A DNA stretch of 64,000 bases from Burkholderia cepacia (lineage in GTDB: Bacteria > Pseudomonadota > Gammaproteobacteria > Burkholderiales > Burkholderiaceae): assembly GCF_001039005.1 (NCBI RefSeq), contig NZ_LDWR01000009.1, positions 1 to 64,000 of the forward strand, in the 5' to 3' direction. A model generated the notes under the pieces. It saw only the letters and a list, made by a program, of their open reading frames with translations. It did not search any database and had not been told where the DNA came from. Position 1 is the stretch's first letter. Each line of letters begins with the position of its first letter. Position numbers and translations under genes: made by a program. Shown here in pieces: positions 44,558-53,667 of this stretch.

Positions 44558-45174
44558 GGTTGCGCCGCAGCATGCAGGCGGGCCGTCGCGGGCCTGCCCG
44601 CTTGGCTGGGCGCGGGTTGGCCGCCTTCGTTCAAACGCGTGTTATACCGCTCCGGTATTTGTCTGAGCAAATAAAATGAAGGCTGTTTGAAAATGTGTCA
44701 AATACCGTGTAAACGCTAGGGTCGCGCGGCTTGCATCGTTTGGAACTCTGCATCCATTTACTTGTTTGAATGGTCCGCTCATAGTCTCGACAAACGACGC
44801 ATCACGATAACCAATCAAGCGTACGTACGGAGACCAATTCATGAAGCGCGTATCCGCGGGGCCAATCGGACTGCCGTTTCCCAGTTTTTCGCTGAATGCA
44901 GGCGCGACGCAGGTCGCCTGCCTGCGTTATCGCATCGCCGTGTAGCGGCGAACCACTTTCCGTTTCGATTGTTCCGACGGCGCCGTGCCGGATGACGGCG
45001 CCGCGGGAGAACGCTTGTCTGCCGCCGCGGTTTTCATCGCATTTGCGTGAGCCGCGGAGCGGTTGCCTTGCGCGCACCGTCATGCGCCGCGCATTCGTGC
45101 GGCGGCGCGATACCAACCGGCGGGCCATGCAGCCCGGCCGGACGAGACTTGTCGTACCTGAAAAGGAGGGGTTG
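44558..45174. other. 617-bp intergenic region before the DUF2957 operon
   Basis: The part 44640-44830 is AT-rich and likely contains the promoter of the lipoprotein operon. A possible 34-codon open frame with a GGAGA box lies at 44841-44945. The start of the first lipoprotein follows AAAAGGAGGGG at 45160-45170. Confidence 0.45.
44841..44945 (+). CDS. possible small open frame or leader peptide
   Basis: ATG at 44841 is preceded by GGAGA (44829-44833) and opens a 34-residue frame ending at TAG 44943-44945. The peptide (MKRVSAGPIGLPFPSFSLNA...) has no recognisable features. It could be chance. Confidence 0.2.
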   Translation: MKRVSAGPIGLPFPSFSLNAGATQVACLRYRIAV

Positions 45175-46788
45175 ATGCTTTGCATTCCTGAATGGCGGAA
45201 GGCGATCCTGTCGTGCGCCGTGCTGGCGCTGCCGTTCGTCGCCGGTTGCGGCGGCGGCGACGATCCGGGGCCGATCAACGTGCCGCAGTGCTCGGGCAGC
45301 GCATGCGGGCCGAGCGGCGCCGAAACGACGCCGCCCGTCGTGACGAAGCTGTGTCCGGACGCGCTCGATTACACGACGACCTATACGGGCGGCGCCGGCA
45401 GCGGCGAGTACGTGAAGGTGAAGTTCGACACGACGAAGCTCACCTATCAGATGCAGTTCATCGAATCGTCGGTGCCGACGTCGGCAGGGCAGGTCAACAA
45501 CACGCGTGCGGGCCTGACGATCAGCGGCGCATTCCATCATCCGACCAATCTCCCGACCGCCGAGCAGAACCGCTGTGCGTTCGTGCTCGACAATGGCGCG
45601 ACGAGCGACGGCGCGTATGCGGTGACGATCAACCGCGTGGATCCGCCGATGCTGTTCGTCGGCAATGGTGTGGTGGGCGGCGGGATTCCCGGGGCGACGA
45701 TCGCGTTCACCGGGATCGAACCGTTCCCCGGCTTCGTGCTGGGTGTCGTGCCGTCGCGCACGTTCGATTTTTATCCGTTCATCGGCTTTACCCAAACCGA
45801 AACCGATTTCACGAAGGTCGCGGGCAACTACAACGAAGTGGGTATCCACCTGTCGCCCGTCGGCGGCAGCGCCCAGAGCAGTGCCGGGGCGGTCGGCTGG
45901 GAGCCGGACGTGGTCAACTGGAACCAGACGCTCAATGCGGACGGTTCGTGCACGATCACCCCGAATAGCGACTACTCGTGCCAGACCACCGGATCGCCGT
46001 GGGCATTGCGCAAGAACGCCGACGGATCGGCCGACAACGTGTTCGTGAGCAACGCGGTGGCGAACCAGTTCGGTGCGGTCTCGTATCCGGTGGCGGGTCA
46101 GGCGCCGGGCATCGTGATCTCGACGCCGAGCCAGGCGAAGGGGATCATGATCGTCGGCAAGCTGAACGGTGTGCGGGTGCCGGTCGTGATTCGAGTCGGT
46201 TACACGCATGTCGATTCGAGCAATGCGCTGGCGTCGGTCGCCGATGCCGAAGTGGGGATCTCGATGCTCTCGTCGACCACCGCCATCGCGGCAAACTCGC
46301 TGAAGGGCGGCTTCATCGGCGCAACGAGCGCGTCCGCATGCGGTGTCGTGGCGCCCAGCACCGCGACGTTCGCGGTCGCGAATTCGGGCCCGAGCTTCAA
46401 CAACAACGTGCCGCACCCGGATCTGCCCGGCAGTTTCAACGGCACCTTCTTCCTGGCGCAGGCGGGCAGCTGCAACGACGGCACCGCGGTATCGACGATC
46501 GCCGCGAACTATACGTCCACGCTGTTCCAGGGCAAAACCGCGGCGTTCATCGACCCGCAGACGTCGTCGGTGACCTCGCAGTTCGCGCTGGACTACACGC
46601 AGGCCACGCCCGGCAAGATCAAGGTCACGGCCACGCAGGACTTCAACGCGAAGGGTGCAAGCGGCAACGTCGCGATCTTCAAGAAGGGCGACACGGGCTG
46701 GATCGTGACGGCCGGCAACGTCTACGCGATGGTCGTCAACAACAGCCAGGTCAACCCGTTCTTCACGGTCGGCGCGTTCGTCCAGTAA
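45175..46788 (+). CDS. DUF2957 lipoprotein, copy 1
   Basis: The 537-residue product has a lipoprotein signal with lipid-modified Cys25 (LPFVAGC). The mature part begins with a low-complexity linker and then the block LCPDALDYTTTYTGGAGSGE found in the DUF2957 family, which I know from Burkholderia. It ends NPFFTVGAFVQ. Beta-rich composition and the position beside OmpW suggest an outer-membrane-attached surface protein. The gene 73 bp downstream is a paralogue. The start is set by a very strong AAGGAGGGG site. Confidence 0.82.
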   Translation: MLCIPEWRKAILSCAVLALPFVAGCGGGDDPGPINVPQCSGSACGPSGAETTPPVVTKLCPDALDYTTTYTGGAGSGEYVKVKFDTTKLTYQMQFIESSVPTSAGQVNNTRAGLTISGAFHHPTNLPTAEQNRCAFVLDNGATSDGAYAVTINRVDPPMLFVGNGVVGGGIPGATIAFTGIEPFPGFVLGVVPSRTFDFYPFIGFTQTETDFTKVAGNYNEVGIHLSPVGGSAQSSAGAVGWEPDVVNWNQTLNADGSCTITPNSDYSCQTTGSPWALRKNADGSADNVFVSNAVANQFGAVSYPVAGQAPGIVISTPSQAKGIMIVGKLNGVRVPVVIRVGYTHVDSSNALASVADAEVGISMLSSTTAIAANSLKGGFIGATSASACGVVAPSTATFAVANSGPSFNNNVPHPDLPGSFNGTFFLAQAGSCNDGTAVSTIAANYTSTLFQGKTAAFIDPQTSSVTSQFALDYTQATPGKIKVTATQDFNAKGASGNVAIFKKGDTGWIVTAGNVYAMVVNNSQVNPFFTVGAFVQ

Positions 46789-46861
46789 CCCGGCGTACTG
46801 AACACGTAACACCGGCGGCGCATGCGTCGCCGCCGGCGAATCGAATTTCAAGAGGATTCCT

Positions 46862-48115
46862 ATGAATTTGAAACATTGGATGGCCGCGGCCTCGCTTGCA
46901 CCCGTGCTGGCTGCGTGCGGCGGCGACGGCGACCCGCCGCCCGCGCCGGTGGTGCGGCTGTGCCCGCAGACGATCGACTACAACACGGTGTTCATCGGCG
47001 GGTCGGGGTCGGGCGAGCTCGTGAAAGTGCAGCTCGACACGACGAAGATGACGTACCGGATGACCTACCTCGCATCGCCGGTGCCGACCACCACGGGCAC
47101 CGTGCAACCGACCCGCGATACGGCGCCCGCGAACGTGGTCGACGGCACGCTGGCCGACGAAACGGGGCTGCCGACGGTGAAGCTGAACCAGTGCACGTTC
47201 CGGATGCAGAACGCGAGCCTCGACCCGAGCCGGCCCGCGCGGCTGTTCCTCGGCGAAGGCGTGCTGGGCGGCGCGATCCCGGGCGCGACGATCCAGTTCA
47301 ACGGCGTGATCGGCGTCGGCAAGATTCCGCAGACGACGTTCCCGTACTACCCGTTCATCAGCTTCTCGTCGCTGGAAACCGATCTCACGAAGATCGCTGG
47401 AACCTACAACCAGCTCGGCTATCACCAGGTGCCGTCGCAGAGCTTCCAGCCGGTGGCGCTCGATCAGAAGGTGACGATCAACGCGGACGGCAGCTACGTC
47501 GAGACCGACAACTTCGGCAAGAAGAACGGCGGGCAGCCGCTCGCGTCGAGCGCGACCGTGAACCAGCCGTTCACGCTGCGCCCGGATTCGCCGGCGTTCC
47601 AGTCGCTCAACTACCAGCCGCAGATTCCGCCGACGCTCGCCGCGCTCGATCCGGCGAAGGCCGGCAAGGGGATCCTGATCGTCGGCAAGCTGCGCAACCA
47701 GCTCGTGCCGATCTTCATTCGCACCGGCGCGGCGAACGCGGATCTCACGCAGGGCCCGCCGAGCGCGGACGACGAATCGGGCATCTCGATCCTGAGCCCG
47801 CAGACGGCGATCGCGCTGGGCTCGCAGAACGGCGAGTACACGGGTGTCGACAGCGCGTTCAACTACCGCGCGACCGCGCTCGTCGGCGCGCAGGCCACGC
47901 TGCTCGATCCGTTCAACGCGTCGCAGGCCGCACTTACGCGCGCGCTGAACCTCGACTACACGCAGAAAGTGCCGGGCGTCGTGACGACCGTGCACGCGGA
48001 TGCGGCGTCGGGCCCGGCGACCGGCAAGTTCGTGTTCACGGGCGGTGTGTTCGGGTTCCTCGACATGGCCGATACGAGCAATCCGTACTTCACGGTCGGC
48101 GCGTTCGTGCAGTGA
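46862..48115 (+). CDS. DUF2957 lipoprotein, copy 2
   Basis: The 417-residue protein has a lipobox with Cys19 (APVLAAC) and shares with copy 1 the blocks RLCPQTIDYNTVFIGGSGSG, VQLDTTKMTYRMTYL and the end NPYFTVGAFVQ, but is 120 residues shorter, mainly in the middle. AAGAGGA precedes the ATG. It belongs to the same operon as copy 1, OmpW and the PraB-like protein. Function unknown. Confidence 0.83.
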   Translation: MNLKHWMAAASLAPVLAACGGDGDPPPAPVVRLCPQTIDYNTVFIGGSGSGELVKVQLDTTKMTYRMTYLASPVPTTTGTVQPTRDTAPANVVDGTLADETGLPTVKLNQCTFRMQNASLDPSRPARLFLGEGVLGGAIPGATIQFNGVIGVGKIPQTTFPYYPFISFSSLETDLTKIAGTYNQLGYHQVPSQSFQPVALDQKVTINADGSYVETDNFGKKNGGQPLASSATVNQPFTLRPDSPAFQSLNYQPQIPPTLAALDPAKAGKGILIVGKLRNQLVPIFIRTGAANADLTQGPPSADDESGISILSPQTAIALGSQNGEYTGVDSAFNYRATALVGAQATLLDPFNASQAALTRALNLDYTQKVPGVVTTVHADAASGPATGKFVFTGGVFGFLDMADTSNPYFTVGAFVQ

Positions 48116-48188
48116 CCGCACCCGGACGGAGACACGGCGGCGTCGCGCGCGGATGCGCGGCGCCCGGACAGAATGAGGGGGAGACTTG

Positions 48189-49013
48189 ATGAAGAAGCTG
48201 ATTGTCGCGGGTGTCGTCGCAGGCATGTCGACGCTCGCATCGGCCCAGCAGGCGGGCGACAACGTCGCGACGCTCGGGTGGTTGCACATCATGCCGCAGG
48301 ATTCGACCAACGGTCTGACGACGAATCTCGCGAGCATGCCGATCAACGGGCCGCTGCGCCTGCCCGGTTCGTTCACGTCGCCGGGCACGAGCCTGACGGT
48401 CAACAACGCCGATACGGTCGGCCTCACGCTCACGCACTTCTTCACCGATCACATCGCGGTGACGTCGGTGCTCGGCGTGCCGCCCGAGTTCACGCTGACC
48501 GGCCACGGCACGATCAAGCCGCCCGGCCCGGCCGGCGCGCTCGGCAGCGTCAACATGGACGATCCGGCGAACCAGCCGGCCGTGAAGAACGCGCGGCAGT
48601 GGAGCCCGACGATCATTCTGCAGTACTACTTCAACTCGTCGACCGCGCGGTTCCGGCCGTTCGTCGGGATCGGCGTGGCCTACAGCTGGTTCAGCAACAT
48701 CGAACTGAACGGCAACTTCGCGAAGGACATCAACCAGAACCTCGGCAGCGTGCTCGCGGCCGGCGCCGGCAAGCCGGGGCCGACGTCGGTGGAGGGCAAG
48801 GCGTCGTCGTCGTTCACGCCGGTCTACAACGTCGGCGCGAGCTATGCGATCGACAAGCACTGGGGGCTCACCGCGACGCTGACGTACATGCCGCTGAAGA
48901 CCTACTCGTCGCTCGTGATCAAGGCGGCGGACGGTTCGACGCTCGCGACCACGCGCACGCGGCTGAAGGCCGATCCGCTGATCACGTTCGTCGGGATTTC
49001 CTACAAGTTCTGA
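48189..49013 (+). CDS. ompW: OmpW-family outer-membrane protein
   Basis: The 274-residue protein begins with a signal peptide (MKKLIVAGVVAGMSTLASA) and has the OmpW pattern of alternating hydrophobic strands, with VGLTLTHFFTDHIAVTSVLG and the C-terminal FVGISYKF ending in Phe as outer-membrane barrels do. OmpW and AlkL proteins form narrow barrels that let hydrophobic molecules enter laterally. I choose the ATG at 48189 over a TTG three bases earlier. It follows copy 2 of DUF2957 after 73 bp. Confidence 0.85.
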   Translation: MKKLIVAGVVAGMSTLASAQQAGDNVATLGWLHIMPQDSTNGLTTNLASMPINGPLRLPGSFTSPGTSLTVNNADTVGLTLTHFFTDHIAVTSVLGVPPEFTLTGHGTIKPPGPAGALGSVNMDDPANQPAVKNARQWSPTIILQYYFNSSTARFRPFVGIGVAYSWFSNIELNGNFAKDINQNLGSVLAAGAGKPGPTSVEGKASSSFTPVYNVGASYAIDKHWGLTATLTYMPLKTYSSLVIKAADGSTLATTRTRLKADPLITFVGISYKF

Positions 49014-49134
49014 ACCGACCGGCGCGCATGACGCGCGCCGGCGGTTTCCTGCGACCGGCTGGCCGGATTCATCCGGCCGGAAGGTTGCGTTCCTGGCGGC
49101 GTGCCGCCATTTGTGAAGAGAGGGGGCAGTTCAA

Positions 49135-49638
49135 ATGAGCATTCGCAAAATCGTGTCGCTTGTTGCTGCAGTGGCTTTCACCGCGGTTTCGGCCGCGCCT
49201 GCTTTCGCCGTCACCGTTACGCGCGCCGATGGCCAGCCGATGAATCCGAACGGCGAGCCGTTCTCCGTGTCGGGGCTCACGAGCCTCAGCAAGGGGGCGA
49301 TCAGCGCGACCTGCACGGCGACGTTCAACGGGACGATCACGTCGACCGGTATCGTCAACATCACGTCGACGACGTTCTCGGGCGGTGCCACCTGCGGCCT
49401 GATCAGCGGCACGGCGAGCAGCACGTCGCCGTGGACGGGCCAGGCAGACAGCACGACGCAGCTGTCGATCAACAACGTGCAGGTGAACGTCGCGCTGCTC
49501 GGCGCGTGCGGCCCGAGCAAGGTGGTCACGGCATGGAGCGATCCGAACTCGTCGCTGACGTTCAATAACTCCGTCCTGACGCCGAATTGCACGGTGTCCG
49601 GCACGGTCACGACGTCGCCGAAGTTCCACGTGCAGTAA
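49135..49638 (+). CDS. secreted PraB-like protein
   Basis: The 167-residue protein has a signal peptide (to about residue 25, AAPAFA) and a beta-rich, Thr/Ser-rich mature part (FSVSGLTSLSKGAISATCTA, WTGQADSTTQLSINNVQVNV, LTPNCTVSGTVTTSP). These features recall PraB, a secreted protein linked to alkane use and surface behaviour in Pseudomonas. Six or fewer Cys residues could form disulfides. It ends the DUF2957/OmpW cluster. The PraB assignment rests on remembered sequence patterns and is moderate. Confidence 0.65.
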   Translation: MSIRKIVSLVAAVAFTAVSAAPAFAVTVTRADGQPMNPNGEPFSVSGLTSLSKGAISATCTATFNGTITSTGIVNITSTTFSGGATCGLISGTASSTSPWTGQADSTTQLSINNVQVNVALLGACGPSKVVTAWSDPNSSLTFNNSVLTPNCTVSGTVTTSPKFHVQ

Positions 49639-49870
49639 GCGTCGCGGAACGAACCGGAAGCCCGTCGCGCGCGAGGGCCGTGCGGCAAGCGTGGCGGGTT
49701 TCGGTTACCTCGATGCATTCATATCGTCGCGCGTATCGGCGCGACGGCCGGTTGGCCGCACGTGTCGCGATCCGATGCGGGTGGCCTTGGAGGGTCGGCG
49801 CGGCATACCGCGCCACCCGTTCGACTGAAACAACATCATTCCGATTGGCCAGAACTATCCCGGACGACCC

Positions 49871-50992
49871 ATGCTCACCGACCCAGCGAAGTATGGTGAT
49901 GCCCGCGGCGCGACGCCTGACCGGCTGCGCACGGCCGCGTGGTTGCAGTACCTGATCGAACATCTCGACGCGGCCGCCTGCGCGATGGCGGCGGGCGATG
50001 CCGGCGACACGACCGTCGTCGCATCGCATGCGATACGTGTGCGGGCCGGCGAGAGCCTGTCTCGCGACGCGACGGCGGCCCTTCAGCGGCTGGTACCGTG
50101 GATCGCAACGGACAGCGGCGGTTGCGCATGCGACCCGACCGACCTGCTCGGCGCGTGCTCGCATGTGCCTTCCGCGCAGCAGCTCGCCGAAGCCGAACGC
50201 TGTTGCCCCGGCTCGCGCGCCGTGTTCGAGGCGGCGCACGGCGTGATCGATGCGTGCGCATTCGACGATCCCGACGTCGGGTGGGCTGCACTCGAACGGA
50301 TTGCGGGCGGTGTCGAATGCAACGACGCTAATGTTGGCTGGCGCACCGCACATGAAAACGACGGGCAGGGCGAGATACCCGTTGCGAAGAACCTGAGAGA
50401 AAAACTGGCCGTCGTCGCGGCGACGAGTGCGGAAACATCGGCTCGGCCCGGCGCCATCATCGACGCGATCGTGTTGCGCGCATGCGGCCCGCGCGACGAT
50501 GCATCGCGCATCGACGAGATGGCCGCGCTCGCGATGTTCTCGGCCGAACTCGCCGCCGGCAACGGGGTTTCCGTTGCGGCGTATGGCGGTCAGCACAACC
50601 TCGTCGCGCAGGCGATCCGCACGCATCGCGCCGACCTCGCGTCGACGGATGCGTTGCTTGCGGCGCTATCCGTGTGCAGGCTCGATCGACTCGTCGGCGC
50701 GGGCAGCTTCTGGGCGCACTACCTGCTGGCCGGCATCGTGATCGCGGCGCCGGACGCGGTGCGGGAAATCGGCCGGCGCTTTCATGGCGACACATGGCAG
50801 ACATGGCTCGATCACGTGCTCGCGTGGCCGGCGGTCAATCGCTTCGGGCCGACGGAGGATGCCGCGTTCGACCGCTTGCGCAATGCGATGAGCCTGACGT
50901 CGCGATGGAATCCGATCGTCCGCGCGAAGCGGATGCGGACGCACGCCGTGGCGGCAGCCCGGTCCGGTGACGACGCGAACAAGGCTGACTGA
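49871..50992 (+). CDS. unknown 373-residue soluble protein
   Basis: The frame has strong local codon bias over its full length, so it is very likely real, but the start lacks a clear ribosome site and could be further in. The product has no signal peptide. It holds a Cys cluster (GGCACDPTDLLGACS, then ERCCPGS near residues 83-120) and a second half with predicted helices (AIIDAIVLRACGPRDDASRI). I recognise no family. It is followed by a GC-rich stem-loop. Confidence 0.6.
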   Translation: MLTDPAKYGDARGATPDRLRTAAWLQYLIEHLDAAACAMAAGDAGDTTVVASHAIRVRAGESLSRDATAALQRLVPWIATDSGGCACDPTDLLGACSHVPSAQQLAEAERCCPGSRAVFEAAHGVIDACAFDDPDVGWAALERIAGGVECNDANVGWRTAHENDGQGEIPVAKNLREKLAVVAATSAETSARPGAIIDAIVLRACGPRDDASRIDEMAALAMFSAELAAGNGVSVAAYGGQHNLVAQAIRTHRADLASTDALLAALSVCRLDRLVGAGSFWAHYLLAGIVIAAPDAVREIGRRFHGDTWQTWLDHVLAWPAVNRFGPTEDAAFDRLRNAMSLTSRWNPIVRAKRMRTHAVAAARSGDDANKAD

Positions 50993-51338
50993 CGCACGGC
51001 CTTTGCCGGAACGACACGAAACGACCCGCGCGCGAACACCCCGTTCGCGCCGAAATACGGCGCCCCATTCGCATGCGCGAGTGGGGCGCCAAGCTGCGGC
51101 ACGCCGTGCCGCCACACCGACCTGACCGATCGCGCGACACCCGCGGATCCGAGCCGCATCGACCGGACGCAGTATGATTCCGCAGACGATGCCGGCGATC
51201 GCTCGATCCGCAGTACCCGACCGCCCGCACCGCCGAAGGTCCGTCAAGCCAGTTGAAAGCCGGACGCCAACAGCCGTCGCGCGAGATCGCCGCTGCCGAA
51301 CCCGCGTCCGGATCACATTCATCGAAACGGTCAGTCAG
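50993..51338. other. 346-bp intergenic region with a strong stem-loop
   Basis: Besides the hairpin at 51059-51090 I see no gene. The promoter of the glycosyltransferase operon probably lies in its right half, but no clear -35/-10 pair stands out. Confidence 0.4.
51059..51090. terminator. GC-rich hairpin after the 373-residue protein gene
   Basis: GGCGCCCCA (51059-51067) pairs perfectly with 51082-51090, and TCGC/GCGA continue the stem inward past one mismatch. No T-tract follows, so it may be a terminator of an unusual kind or a stability element. Confidence 0.5.
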
Positions 51339-52481
51339 ATGTCAAAGCAACACAAGAAAATCCTTCTCCTGAGCGTCAGCGCCGGCGCCGGTCATACCCG
51401 TGCGGCCGAAGCGATCCGCGCCTTTGCGGACCACCATCCCGCAGGCATCGAAGCCACGCACCTGGACGTGATGGACTTCGTTTCCACCGGCTTCCGCAAG
51501 CTGTACACCGATCTCTACATCAAGCTCGTCAGCAGCCAGCCGGCGCTGTGGGGCTACCTGTACCAGAAGACCGACGAGGTCGATCCCGCCGCGCCGTCGC
51601 AGAAGATCCGGCGCGCGATCGAACGGCTCAATTGCCGGCAGTTGCTCGCGGAGATCGAACGGCAGCGCCCGGACGCGATCATCTGCACACACTTCCTGCC
51701 GGCCGAACTGCTGTCGCGCGAGATCCGCAAGGGGCGCGTCGACACGCCGGTATGGGTGCAGGTCACCGATTTCGACCTGCACAGCATGTGGGTCGTGCCG
51801 AACATGCGCGGCTACTTCGCGGCCAACGACGAGATCGCGTGGCGCATGCACGCGCGCGGCATGGCGCCCGAAACGGTGCACGTCAGCGGTATTCCGATCA
51901 TGCCGGCGTTCGGCCAGCCGCTCGATCGCGCAGCGTGCGCGGCCGAGTTCGGCCTCGATCCCGCGCGGCCGACGTTCCTGATGATGTCGGGCGGTGCCGG
52001 CCTCGGCGGGCTCGACGTGCTGGCGACGCGGCTGCTGGAGATGGACGCCGATTTCCAGCTGATCGCGCTGGCCGGCAAGAACCAGGCGATGCTGGCGTCG
52101 CTGCAGGCGCTCGCCGCGCGGCATCCCGGCCGGCTCTTTCCGCAGGGCTTCACGCAACAGGTCGAACGCCTGATGGCCTGCGCCGACCTCGTCATCACGA
52201 AGCCGGGCGGCCTGACGACATCCGAATGTCTCGCGATGAAGCTGCCGATGATCGTCAATTCGCCGATTCCGGGCCAGGAAGAGCGCAACGCCGATTTCCT
52301 GCTCGAACAGGGCGTGGCGCTCAAGGCCATCGACGACGATGCGCTCGTCTACCGGATCCGCGCGCTGCTGCAGACGCCTGAGCGCCTGGCCGACATGCGC
52401 CGCCGTCTGGCTCCGCTCGGGCGGCCGCTGGCCGGACGCTTCGTGCTCGACCGCGTACTGGGCCTGGAGCCTGCCGCATGA
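51339..52481 (+). CDS. MGDG-synthase-like glycosyltransferase (GT28/MurG fold)
   Basis: The 380-residue protein resembles monogalactosyldiacylglycerol synthase and processive diacylglycerol glucosyltransferases. The N-terminal domain carries LLLSVSAGAGHTRAAEAIRA and TDFDLHSMWVVPN; the C-terminal sugar-nucleotide domain has MMSGGAGLGGLDVL and ACADLVITKPGGLTTSECLA. Such enzymes add a hexose to a lipid acceptor at the inner face of the membrane. It opens a tightly coupled operon: its stop overlaps the next start (ATGA 52478-52481). Donor and acceptor are unknown. Confidence 0.85.
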   Translation: MSKQHKKILLLSVSAGAGHTRAAEAIRAFADHHPAGIEATHLDVMDFVSTGFRKLYTDLYIKLVSSQPALWGYLYQKTDEVDPAAPSQKIRRAIERLNCRQLLAEIERQRPDAIICTHFLPAELLSREIRKGRVDTPVWVQVTDFDLHSMWVVPNMRGYFAANDEIAWRMHARGMAPETVHVSGIPIMPAFGQPLDRAACAAEFGLDPARPTFLMMSGGAGLGGLDVLATRLLEMDADFQLIALAGKNQAMLASLQALAARHPGRLFPQGFTQQVERLMACADLVITKPGGLTTSECLAMKLPMIVNSPIPGQEERNADFLLEQGVALKAIDDDALVYRIRALLQTPERLADMRRRLAPLGRPLAGRFVLDRVLGLEPAA

Positions 52482-52975
52482 GCGTCGCGCGTTTTGTGCC
52501 GACGCGTCATACGCTGTTCGTCGTCGCATGGGTCATGTTGCTCGCGTTCTTTTTCGCGAACGTCGAGATCCAGATCGAGGGCAGCGCGGGCTGGGCCGCC
52601 AACCTGCCGACCTGGCGCATCGAGCATCACTGGCTGCTCGACCTCTTCTGGGGCGGGCGCCCGATGACCGGCTACCACGCGTGGGTGTTCCCGTTCGTCG
52701 CGCTGTTCTTCCACCTGCCGCCCATCTTCAACGCGCGGTGGTCGTGGCGCATCGAAGCCCGCATCATCGCGTGCATCATGGTGTTCTGGTTGACCGAGGA
52801 TTTTCTGTGGTTCGTGCTGAATCCGGCCTACGGTCTGGCCCGCTTCAACCCGGCCAACGTGCCGTGGCATATCCACTGGCTGGGCGTCGCGCCAACCGAC
52901 TACTGGACCATGAGCGCCGCCGCGATCGTGCTGTTCATCCTGTCGCGCGAGCGCAGCAAGCGCGCATTTTATTGA
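52478..52975 (+). CDS. polytopic membrane protein of unknown function, 165 residues
   Basis: Four hydrophobic segments are visible: about 12-28, 68-85, 93-113 and 145-160. Between them are charged or aromatic loops rich in Trp and His (IEHHWLLDLFWGGRP; VPWHIHWLGVAPTDYW) that look conserved and could bind a metal or lipid headgroup. The gene overlaps the glycosyltransferase gene and is followed after 13 bp by a phosphatase-like gene. I recognise no family. Confidence 0.7.
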   Translation: MSVARFVPTRHTLFVVAWVMLLAFFFANVEIQIEGSAGWAANLPTWRIEHHWLLDLFWGGRPMTGYHAWVFPFVALFFHLPPIFNARWSWRIEARIIACIMVFWLTEDFLWFVLNPAYGLARFNPANVPWHIHWLGVAPTDYWTMSAAAIVLFILSRERSKRAFY

Positions 52976-52988
52976 ACGCTGAACCGAC

Positions 52989-53588
52989 ATGAAAACCGCT
53001 TTCCTTGCCGCGCTCGCCGTCACGCTCGCCGCGCTCGTGCAGCCGGCCCATGCGGACCCGGCGTCCGGCGTTGCGGCCCGACCGATCGCGGCCCGACCAA
53101 TCCAATGGGCGCAAAGCATTGCCGATGCGCGCGTGAACAACCTGCATCGGATCACGCCGACGCTGTACCGCAGCGCGCAGCTGTCGCGGGCGGACGTGCC
53201 GGAGCTGCAGAAGCTCGGCATCCGCAAGGTCATCAGCTTCCGCTCGTTTCACGCGGACGACAGCATCCTGGCCGGCACGCAGATCAAGATGCAGCGCATC
53301 CGGATCAACACGTGGGACATCCGCGACGACGACATGGTCGCCGCGCTGAAGGCACTGCGAACCGCCGACCAGGACGGTCCGGTGCTGATCCACTGCCAGC
53401 ACGGCGCCGATCGCACGGGCCTCGTCTCCGCGCTGTACCGGATGGTGTACCAGGGCTGGACGCGCGAACAGGCGCTCGACGAGCTGCAGCACGGCGGTTA
53501 CGGGTTCCATCCGATCTGGCAGAACATCACGAATTACCTGGAGCACGTCGACGTCGAGCGTTTGCGGCGAGAGGTCAACAACGGTTGA
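52989..53588 (+). CDS. secreted tyrosine-phosphatase-like protein (dual-specificity fold)
   Basis: The 199-residue protein has a signal peptide (MKTAFLAALAVTLAALVQPAHA) and a phosphatase domain with the active-site loop HCQHGADRTG (Cys136, Arg142) and a likely general acid Asp in NTWDIRDDD. This branch includes phosphatases acting on phospholipids and phosphosugars. Export to the periplasm and the operon with a lipid glycosyltransferase suggest a lipid-linked phosphate as substrate rather than phosphotyrosine, but this is inference. Confidence 0.82.
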   Translation: MKTAFLAALAVTLAALVQPAHADPASGVAARPIAARPIQWAQSIADARVNNLHRITPTLYRSAQLSRADVPELQKLGIRKVISFRSFHADDSILAGTQIKMQRIRINTWDIRDDDMVAALKALRTADQDGPVLIHCQHGADRTGLVSALYRMVYQGWTREQALDELQHGGYGFHPIWQNITNYLEHVDVERLRREVNNG

Positions 53589-53600
53589 GCCGGGAATGAA

Positions 53601-53635
53601 AAAACGCCGCTGACGGGAATCGTCAGCGGCGTTTT
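53601..53635. terminator. bidirectional Rho-independent terminator
   Basis: AAAACGCCGCTGACG (53601-53615) pairs perfectly with 53621-53635 around a 5-base loop, with A and T runs on the two outer sides. It lies between the convergent phosphatase and betA genes. Confidence 0.9.
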
Positions 53636-53667
53636 CGTTGGGTGCGCGGGCAGCGCGCCCGCCGTCG

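Noticed and set aside
44640-44830. Sigma-54 promoter before the DUF2957 operon
   Set aside because: No GG-N10-GC pair with the expected flanks is present.
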